From the NCBI GenBank assembly GCA_936931335.1, contig CAKZIH010000382.1:1-5293 (forward strand): a stretch of 5,293 bases of DNA, written 5' to 3'. The DNA is from an uncultured Nostocoides sp. (GTDB lineage Bacteria; Actinomycetota; Actinomycetes; Actinomycetales; Dermatophilaceae). The translations under genes and the position numbers were made by a program. The notes below the pieces were generated by a model that made no database searches, was not told the origin of the DNA, and saw only the letters and a list, made by a program, of their open reading frames with translations. Position 1 is the stretch's first letter. Each line of letters begins with the position of its first letter. Below, piece by piece: positions 1-4,675 of the stretch.

Positions 1-1
1 G

Positions 2-1714
2 ATCTTCAACACCGGCGACTATGCCTCCGCGGTGCGCGGGCAGACTTCCGCCGAAAACATCTCCAAGGTGCTCTACCCCGAGGACTCCACCCCGCAGGGC
101 AAGGAGCTGCGCCTGCAGCAGCAGTACTTCTTCGTCGCCTGCTCGATCTACGACTTCATCCGCCACACCCAGCCCACCGACCTGGATGTCCACCAGCTCC
201 CCGAGCGAATCATCTTCCAGCTCAACGACACCCACCCGGTGATCGGCATACCGGAGCTGATGCGGATCCTGCTCGACGACTACGACCTGGAGTGGGACGA
301 CGCCTGGGGCATCGCCAGCCAGTGCTTCGCCTACACCTGCCACACCCTGTTGCCCGAGGCGCTGGAGGTCTGGCCGGTCAGTCTCATGGAGCGGCTGCTG
401 CCGCGGCACATGGAGATCATCTACGAGATCAACGAGAAGTTCCTCACCACGGTCCGCGAGCAGTACCCCGGTGACGAGCTGCGCGTACGCCGGATGTCGA
501 TCATCGGCGACCACCCGGAGCGTTCGGTGCGCATGGCGCACCTCGCGGTGGTGGCCAGTGTCAAGGTCAATGGCGTCGCCGAACTGCATTCGCAATTGCT
601 GCGCGACAAGGTGCTCGGCGACTTCGCCGATATGTGGCCGGAGAAGTTCACCAATGTGACCAATGGCGTCACCCCCCGCCGCTTCATCCGGCAGTCGAAC
701 CCCGAGCTGTCCAATCTCATCTCCGACACCATCGGCAAGGGCTGGGTCGCCAACCTCGACCGCCTCGCCGAGCTCGAGTCGTATGCCGCTGACGAGGAGT
801 TCCGCGCCCGCTTCCGTGAGGTCAAGGCGGCCAACAAGAAGCGGATCGCCGAGGTACTCAAACAGCGCGATGGCATCGAGCTGCCCGAGGGGCACCTGCT
901 CGACGTCATGGTCAAGCGGCTGCACGAGTACAAGCGGCAGACCCTGAAGCTGCTGCACATGGTCACCCTCTATGAGGGGATCATCTCCGGCGATCTGGAC
1001 CCCGAGCAGGTCACCCCGCGCACCGTGGTCTTCGGTGCGAAGGCGGCCCCCGGCTACCGGATGGCCAAGGAGACGATCTACCTGATCAACTCCGTCGCAT
1101 CGGTCATCAATGCCGACGAGCGGGTCCAGGGCCGGCTCTTCATCGCCTACCCGGCCAACTACAACGTCACCCTGGCGGAGAAGCTCATCCCGGCCGCGGA
1201 CCTCTCCGAGCAGATCTCGTTGGCCGGCAAGGAAGCCTCGGGCACCGGCAATATGAAGTTCGCCCTCAATGGCGCGCTCACCATCGGCACCGACGATGGC
1301 GCGAATGTCGAAATCCGCAAGCTCGTCGGTGACGACAACTTCTTCCTCTTCGGCCTCACCGAGCCCGAGGTGGCCAAGCTGCAGGCCGAGGGCTACCGGC
1401 CCGGGGACTATTACGAGCAGAACGAACGCCTGCGGCGCGCGCTCAACCTGCTCGACTCCGGGCATTTCACCGGCGGTGACCGCAATGCCGCCAGCACGGT
1501 GGTCAGCGATCTGCTGAACAACGACCGCTTCCTTGTGCTGGCCGATTACCAGTCCTATCTGGACGCCCAGGAGCGCGTGGAGCAGGCGTATGCCGATCCC
1601 GACGCCTGGAGCCGATCGGCGATCCTGAATGTGGCCCGGTCGGGCTTCTTCTCCTCCGACCGCTCGATGCGCGACTACATCGACCGGATCTGGCACATCC
1701 AGACCGGGGTCTGA
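2..1714 (+). CDS. glgP: Glycogen/alpha-glucan phosphorylase, C-terminal part (5' end outside window)
   Basis: Glycosyltransferase family 35 phosphorylase, a PLP enzyme that releases glucose-1-phosphate from glycogen or maltodextrin in the cytoplasm. The frame is already open at base 2 (IFNTGDYASAVRGQ), so the gene starts upstream; 570 residues are visible against a usual length of about 800-850. Family blocks appear in order: the LYPEDSTPQGKELRLQQQYF region, LNDTHPVIGIPEL near residue 75, NGVTPRRFI near residue 222, RLHEYKRQTLKLLH near residue 305, KAAPGYRMAKETIYLIN near residue 350, then EASGTGNMKFALNGALTIGT, whose Lys (codon 1256-1258, visible residue 419) is the expected PLP Schiff-base lysine, and TDDGANVEI. 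No frameshift is seen. The N-terminal allosteric or phosphorylation region is not in the window. It stops 101 nt from the convergent HSP90 gene. Maltodextrin versus glycogen preference cannot be told from this part. Confidence 0.96.
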   Translation: MFNTGDYASAVRGQTSAENISKVLYPEDSTPQGKELRLQQQYFFVACSIYDFIRHTQPTDLDVHQLPERIIFQLNDTHPVIGIPELMRILLDDYDLEWDDAWGIASQCFAYTCHTLLPEALEVWPVSLMERLLPRHMEIIYEINEKFLTTVREQYPGDELRVRRMSIIGDHPERSVRMAHLAVVASVKVNGVAELHSQLLRDKVLGDFADMWPEKFTNVTNGVTPRRFIRQSNPELSNLISDTIGKGWVANLDRLAELESYAADEEFRARFREVKAANKKRIAEVLKQRDGIELPEGHLLDVMVKRLHEYKRQTLKLLHMVTLYEGIISGDLDPEQVTPRTVVFGAKAAPGYRMAKETIYLINSVASVINADERVQGRLFIAYPANYNVTLAEKLIPAADLSEQISLAGKEASGTGNMKFALNGALTIGTDDGANVEIRKLVGDDNFFLFGLTEPEVAKLQAEGYRPGDYYEQNERLRRALNLLDSGHFTGGDRNAASTVVSDLLNNDRFLVLADYQSYLDAQERVEQAYADPDAWSRSAILNVARSGFFSSDRSMRDYIDRIWHIQTGV

Positions 1715-1724
1715 AACCCGGTCT
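1701..1724 (+). repeat. Small hairpin around the glgP stop codon
   Basis: AGACCGGGGT (1701-1710) pairs with ACCCGGTCT (1716-1724), giving nine base pairs with one bulged G. The TGA stop at 1712-1714 lies in the five-base loop. The hairpin sits immediately before the larger terminator stem, so the transcript end has two stem-loops in tandem. A role in 3'-end processing or stability is inference. Confidence 0.5.
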
Positions 1725-1727
1725 GAG

Positions 1728-1768
1728 AACTCGGCTCCCACCGCGTCATGCGCGGTGGGGGCCGAGTT
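1728..1768 (+). terminator. Terminator hairpin between convergent glgP and HSP90 genes
   Basis: AACTCGGCTCCCACCGCG (1728-1745) pairs with CGCGGTGGGGGCCGAGTT (1751-1768) over 18 bp with a single T-G wobble and a five-base loop TCATG. The tail GTGTTGTG is only moderately T-rich, as is common in high-GC actinomycetes. It lies 14 nt after the glgP stop. It could also act on the opposite transcript, as the stem is nearly symmetric and the HSP90 gene ends at 1816, but there is no U-tract on that side. Confidence 0.85.
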
Positions 1769-1815
1769 GTGTTGTGGCCGGGTGGGGGTTGCCGTGGCCC
1801 GCGGTATGCCGGGTC

Positions 1816-3639
1816 TTAAACCTCGGCGCTCGCCTCGTCCCGCTCGGTGACCGACTCAGCGGGCTGTGACTCAGGGGCCGGTGACTTAGTCGCTGGCGAG
1901 TCAGTGGCCTGTGTGGACTCGTCCACCGCAGCAATGTCCGATCCATCATCCGGCCCGGCGCTCACGGAACCAGTGGTCAGGTGCTCCAACGCCTCGGCCA
2001 GCTCCAGGGCATCGGCGACGCTGACGGCGGAGCGGGCGAGCAACATACCGGTGATGCGCAGGGCGCGCAGGATGTCGGCGACATCCGGTGCCTCGGGGTT
2101 CTCCAGCAGCCGGGCGACCGTGGGGTTGTCGGCATTCAGGACCAGCGTCGGCAGGCGCCGGCGCGTGCCCTTGAGGTTGGCGGCCGGCCACCAGAGCACC
2201 GGGCGCTGGGCGGGGGAGAAATGGGCGACCTCCACGCCGGCGACATTGGGGCCGAAGGCCTCCTCGGCGGCGGCCACGATCCGCATACCGCGGTCGACAT
2301 CGACATACGGCTCGGGCCGGGCGAGGTGGGCGATCTCGAAACGGGCCATCTCCTGGAAGCGGTCGCCGCTCTCTTGGTTGACGACATTGAGCAGGTCCAC
2401 CTCGTGCGGGTGGCTGGCGTTGACCACCAGGGCCTCGGCGTGCACCGCGACATCGCGGACCGCCTCGAAGGCATCGGCGTCGGCAACATAGGAGATGGTC
2501 TCGGCATCGGAGGCGAGGAGTTGCTCGATGGTGCGCTCGCCGAGCGTGGTTTCAAAAGGCAGCGTGGACACCATCAGGGCGCGGATATCCGGACCATTGA
2601 CCGACAGCGCACGCAGGCCGTCGGCGTGCAGGCGCAGCACATCCTGGTAGACGTCTTCGTGCAGACCGTGGACCTTGATGAGCTCCCCAAGCAGCCGATC
2701 GCCCAGGCGCTCGCGGACCAGGGCGAGCGAAGTGGTCTCCTGCAGCGCTTCGCGGGAGGCGGTCAGCGGGAGCTCTCCGGCGTCGATAACCGCGCGGCAG
2801 AAGAAGGCCCATTCCGGGATGAGCTGGTCGATCGAGTCGGCGACGAGCATGCCGTTGGAGTAGATCCGGTCGCCGGTGCGACGGCCGGGCGCCGCGGAAT
2901 AAGGCAGCACGAATCCGAGGCCGCGCACATTGAGCAGCGAGGAGTCCAGCGGGACGATGCCCATGGCCTCGAAACCCAGGCGATCGCGGCACCAGGCCAA
3001 CTGCTCGGGGATCGGCAGATCCCACGGCGGGGTGTTCTGCGACAACAGATCGCCGTTGACCCGCACCGGCACGTCGAGGAGTTCGGCGAAGTCGGCGACC
3101 AGCGAGCGGATGGTCTCCTCGTTGCACCACTCCAAATCCCCGTGGCGCGGCATGATCCGGATCTCGGTGCCCGGCGCGTCCAGCTGGATGTCGCTGTCGG
3201 TGACCGAGAACGAGCCCTCCGAATGCCCGGTCCACAGGATCGTCGGGGACTTCGGGTCCTTTGCCGAGCGGGAGCGAACCTCGACCGTGTCGGCGACCAG
3301 GAAGCTGGACAAGAGGCCGATACCGAATTGGCCGAGGAAGCCTCGGCGGGCGACGGCGAAGTCGTCGCGCTTGGAGGAGCCACCGATGGTGGCCAGCAGG
3401 GTGCGCATTTCCTCGCCGGTCAATCCGATGCCGTTGTCGCGCACGATCATCGGCTCATTGCGCTGGGAGGGAGTGACCGTGATCAGCGGGGCAAATCCGG
3501 AATCCACCCGGCGGCGCGCCTCGATAGCGTCGCGCGCGTTCTGCAGCAACTCACGCAAGTAAACGCGTTCGCTGCTGTATAGGTGGTGACTGAGAATGTC
3601 GACGATGCCGCGTAGATCGACACGGAATTGCTCGCGCAA
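1816..3639 (-). CDS. HSP90 family molecular chaperone (actinobacterial HtpG-like), probable TTG start
   Basis: ATP-dependent GHKL-type chaperone of the HSP90 family, cytosolic. From the TTG at 3639 it is 607 residues, against roughly 620-650 for classical HtpG. N-domain: RELLQNARDAIEARR (E30, N34, D37), the Bergerat-fold RDNGIGL (D68-G72), TIGGSSK near 84-90 and GQFGIGLLSS near 103-111, all ATP-site motifs. Middle domain: IPEWAFFCRAVIDAGELPLTASREALQ near 274-300, with the conserved catalytic-loop Arg at 296. C-domain: divergent, with LPTLVLNADNP near 497-505. Residues about 557-607 are an S/P/E/D/A-rich, probably disordered tail. The TTG is chosen because GGAG lies 7 nt upstream, a TAGAAT -10 lies between it and the next upstream start (ATG at 3702, 628 residues), and homology begins at REQFRVDLRGIVDILSHHLYSS. 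The short N-terminus and the HHLYSS block fit the distinct 'HSP90 family protein' group of actinomycetes more than housekeeping HtpG, so I give no symbol. Confidence 0.92.
   Translation of the reverse strand: MREQFRVDLRGIVDILSHHLYSSERVYLRELLQNARDAIEARRRVDSGFAPLITVTPSQRNEPMIVRDNGIGLTGEEMRTLLATIGGSSKRDDFAVARRGFLGQFGIGLLSSFLVADTVEVRSRSAKDPKSPTILWTGHSEGSFSVTDSDIQLDAPGTEIRIMPRHGDLEWCNEETIRSLVADFAELLDVPVRVNGDLLSQNTPPWDLPIPEQLAWCRDRLGFEAMGIVPLDSSLLNVRGLGFVLPYSAAPGRRTGDRIYSNGMLVADSIDQLIPEWAFFCRAVIDAGELPLTASREALQETTSLALVRERLGDRLLGELIKVHGLHEDVYQDVLRLHADGLRALSVNGPDIRALMVSTLPFETTLGERTIEQLLASDAETISYVADADAFEAVRDVAVHAEALVVNASHPHEVDLLNVVNQESGDRFQEMARFEIAHLARPEPYVDVDRGMRIVAAAEEAFGPNVAGVEVAHFSPAQRPVLWWPAANLKGTRRRLPTLVLNADNPTVARLLENPEAPDVADILRALRITGMLLARSAVSVADALELAEALEHLTTGSVSAGPDDGSDIAAVDESTQATDSPATKSPAPESQPAESVTERDEASAEV
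1853..1912 (-). repeat. Four-copy 15-nt tandem repeat in the HSP90 C-terminal tail
   Basis: On the + strand four adjacent 15-nt units start at 1853, 1868, 1883 and 1898: GACTCAGCGGGCTGT, GACTCAGGGGCCGGT, GACTTAGTCGCTGGC and GAGTCAGTGGCCTGT. Each adds five residues to the minus-strand protein, giving a degenerate pentapeptide series (TQATD, SPATK, SPAPE, SQPAE) near residues 577-595. Because the unit is a multiple of three, copy-number change would keep the frame. Confidence 0.75.
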
Positions 3640-3646
3640 CGAAAGG

Positions 3647-3650
3647 CTCC
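3647..3650 (-). promoter_or_regulatory. Ribosome binding site supporting the TTG start of the HSP90 gene
   Basis: Read on the minus strand, GGAG ends 7 nt before the TTG at 3639-3637. The alternative ATG at 3702 has no comparable purine-rich site at a proper distance. This site is the main local evidence for the TTG start. Confidence 0.6.
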
Positions 3651-3673
3651 AAACCCGCGATAAGGGATGCTGG

Positions 3674-3679
3674 ATTCTA
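3674..3679 (-). promoter_or_regulatory. Candidate -10 element of the HSP90 gene (TAGAAT)
   Basis: The minus-strand hexamer TAGAAT matches the actinobacterial TANNNT -10 pattern and would start transcription about 27-30 nt before the TTG, leaving room for the GGAG site. No good TTGACA-like -35 is visible 16-18 nt upstream. I see neither a CIRCE nor a HAIR heat-shock operator, so heat induction cannot be claimed. Confidence 0.45.
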
Positions 3680-3685
3680 CCCCGG

Positions 3686-3700
3686 GGGAGGGTGCCTCCC
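3686..3700. repeat. Palindrome GGGAGG-GTG-CCTCCC upstream of the HSP90 gene
   Basis: Perfect 6-bp inverted repeats are separated by 3 bp. The element lies 6 bp upstream of the candidate TAGAAT -10 of the HSP90 gene, where a repressor or activator could bind, and about 20 bp before the candidate -10 pointing the other way. It is short and GC-rich, so chance is possible. Confidence 0.35.
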
Positions 3701-3719
3701 ATGGCTGCCCACGCTCTGC

Positions 3720-3725
3720 TACTTT
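3720..3725 (+). promoter_or_regulatory. Candidate -10 (TACTTT) placing the start site at GTG 3732, leaderless arrangement
   Basis: TACTTT fits TANNNT. Six bases (CACCGC) separate it from GTG 3732, so a transcript starting at the usual distance would begin on that GTG. Leaderless mRNAs of this layout are common in actinomycetes. There is no Shine-Dalgarno sequence before 3732 and no clear -35. If real, it drives the Pro-rich frame that runs into the Roadblock-like gene. Confidence 0.35.
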
Positions 3726-3731
3726 CACCGC

Positions 3732-4169
3732 GTGGTCTGGTGGCGACGTGTCGATGACGGCGAACCGCGCAACCCCGCGACCGGCGGAGATGCGGCGGGC
3801 AACCCTGCGCATACCCAGGCGGAGCGGGGTCATCAACTGAGCCGTTCGTTCTCGGGTGACAGCTACTGGTCCGCCCCGGCGCCAGCCGACGGACAGTCCG
3901 AGCCGGCGGCGCCACCGACCGAGGCGCCTCCCGCCCCGCCGCAGCCCGAACCGCCGGCCCCGATCGAGCCCCCGGCACCCACCGAAGAGCAGGTGCCTCC
4001 AGCCGAGGAACCGATGCCAGAGGCCGGTGCGCAGCCCCCCGCGCAGGCCGCGTCGTCCACCAGTGTCGAGGCTGCGCCAAGCACCGCCTCGGACCCGCTA
4101 GCATCTGCCCCAGCGGACCCGGCCCCTGTCGCCGATCCGGCATCCACCACTGACGAAAGGGACGCTCCC
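3732..4169 (+). other. Pro/Ala/Glu-rich open frame in phase with the Roadblock-like gene: possible N-terminal extension
   Basis: From GTG 3732 the frame is open for 146 codons and joins the gene starting at 4170 without a stop, which would make a 267-residue protein. Residues 1-40 are ordinary and hydrophilic; residues about 48-146 are dominated by Pro, Ala, Glu, Ser and Thr, as in disordered linkers. Over the Pro-rich part, third-position G/C is roughly 75 percent by my hand count, lower than in the following gene. I see no signal peptide or membrane segment. The frame could be a translated extension or simply the long upstream region of the short gene. Its antisense strand is also open, as often happens in GC-rich DNA, so openness alone proves little. 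Confidence 0.4.
4099..4104 (+). promoter_or_regulatory. Candidate -10 (TAGCAT) for the short Roadblock-like gene
   Basis: TAGCAT fits TANNNT and would place a start near 4111, with a leader of about 60 nt before GTG 4170. No convincing -35 lies 17-18 nt upstream. It is the best internal candidate if the short protein is made from its own promoter. Confidence 0.25.
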
Positions 4170-4535
4170 GTGGCCGACTACCAGGCCGCTCTCAACGAGG
4201 CAATGAAGATCGACGGCGCGATGGGTGTGGCCCTCGTGGACAGCCAGAGCGGGATGGCGCTGGCCACCGCCGGCAACCCGCAGGGCCTGGACCTCAACGT
4301 CGCTGCCGCCGGCAACTCCAACGTCGTGCAGTCCAAGCTGCGGACCATGCGTGACCTGAACATCAGCGAAAAGCTCGAGGACATCCTCATCACGCTGGAC
4401 AGCCAGTACCACATCATCCGGACCTTCGGGAAGGAAGAGGGTCTCTTCCTCTACCTCGTGCTCGACAAGACCCGGGCCAACCTCGCCATGGCGCGCTTCA
4501 AGCTCGCGCAGGTCGAGAAGAGCCTCGTGCTCTGA
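4170..4535 (+). CDS. Small Roadblock/LC7-like protein of unknown role (121 residues from GTG 4170)
   Basis: The sequence fits the Roadblock/LC7 fold: an N-terminal helix (YQAALNEAMKIDG, residues 4-16), a beta hairpin (AMGVALVDSQSGMALATAG, 17-35), a central helix (about 41-64), two strands (EDILITLDSQYHIIRTF, then GLFLYLVLDKT) and a C-terminal helix (RANLAMARFKLAQVEKSL). Roadblock proteins usually dimerise and often serve small GTPases (the MglB type), but no GTPase gene is visible here, so the partner is unknown. GTG 4170 is chosen because AAAGGGA ends 7-8 nt before it, the domain begins right there, and about 120 residues is normal for stand-alone members. The frame stays open upstream to GTG 3732, so a 267-residue form with a Pro-rich N-terminus is a real alternative. 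There are no cysteines, signal peptide or membrane segments. Family assignment rests on pattern recognition only. Confidence 0.75.
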   Translation: MADYQAALNEAMKIDGAMGVALVDSQSGMALATAGNPQGLDLNVAAAGNSNVVQSKLRTMRDLNISEKLEDILITLDSQYHIIRTFGKEEGLFLYLVLDKTRANLAMARFKLAQVEKSLVL

Positions 4536-4553
4536 GCCGACCCCCAGGCTGGT

Positions 4554-4590
4554 CGAAGGGCGGGCACCCGGATGGGTGTCCCGCCCTTCG
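4554..4590 (+). terminator. Intrinsic terminator after the Roadblock-like gene
   Basis: CGAAGGGCGGGCACCC (4554-4569) pairs with GGGTGTCCCGCCCTTCG (4574-4590) over 16 bp with one bulged T (4579) and a GGAT loop, followed by TCTTT. It begins 19 nt after the stop codon and precedes the candidate formate dehydrogenase promoter, so the two + strand genes are probably separate transcription units. Confidence 0.88.
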
Positions 4591-4611
4591 TCTTTCGGCC
4601 GTGGAATGCCG

Positions 4612-4641
4612 CTGACATCGGCCCCGAGCGCGCGTTAGGCT
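4612..4641 (+). promoter_or_regulatory. Candidate promoter of the formate dehydrogenase gene
   Basis: CTGACA (4612-4617) resembles the -35 TTGACA, and TAGGCT (4636-4641) fits the -10 TANNNT, with an 18-bp spacer. The predicted start near 4648 gives a leader of about 28 nt that contains the GAGGAGG ribosome binding site. No operator palindrome is obvious. Confidence 0.5.
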
Positions 4642-4663
4642 GACCGGGTTCACCAGCCAGGCC

Positions 4664-4671
4664 GAGGAGGG
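4664..4671 (+). promoter_or_regulatory. Strong Shine-Dalgarno sequence of the formate dehydrogenase gene
   Basis: GAGGAGGG contains the full AGGAGG, which ends 5 nt before ATG 4676. This fixes the start and suggests efficient initiation. Confidence 0.8.
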
Positions 4672-4675
4672 TCGT

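Noticed and set aside
421..966. Minus-strand frame inside glgP
   Set aside because: Ser/Arg/Thr-rich shadow of a conserved phosphorylase region, with no ribosome binding site or recognisable motif.
1981..3582. Long plus-strand frame (about 533 codons) opposite the HSP90 gene
   Set aside because: It is antisense to a clearly recognisable protein, has repetitive Gly/Asp/Val/Gln-rich composition and shows no domain; its openness follows from the codon bias of the real gene.
3600..3735. CIRCE or HAIR heat-shock operator upstream of the HSP90 gene
   Set aside because: Neither the TTAGCACTC-N9-GAGTGCTAA nor the CTTGAGT-N7-ACTCAAG pattern is present; only an unrelated short GC palindrome is seen.
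3754..3840. Short basic peptide frame ATG 3754 to TGA 3840 (28 codons)
   Set aside because: No Shine-Dalgarno site, no recognisable similarity, and it overlaps the candidate Pro-rich frame in another phase; too short to support.
3640..4143. HSP90 reading frame extended 168 codons upstream on the minus strand
   Set aside because: The extension is Arg/Pro-rich with no family similarity, contains the likely promoter, and HSP90 homology begins at the TTG start. Open antisense frames are common in this GC range.
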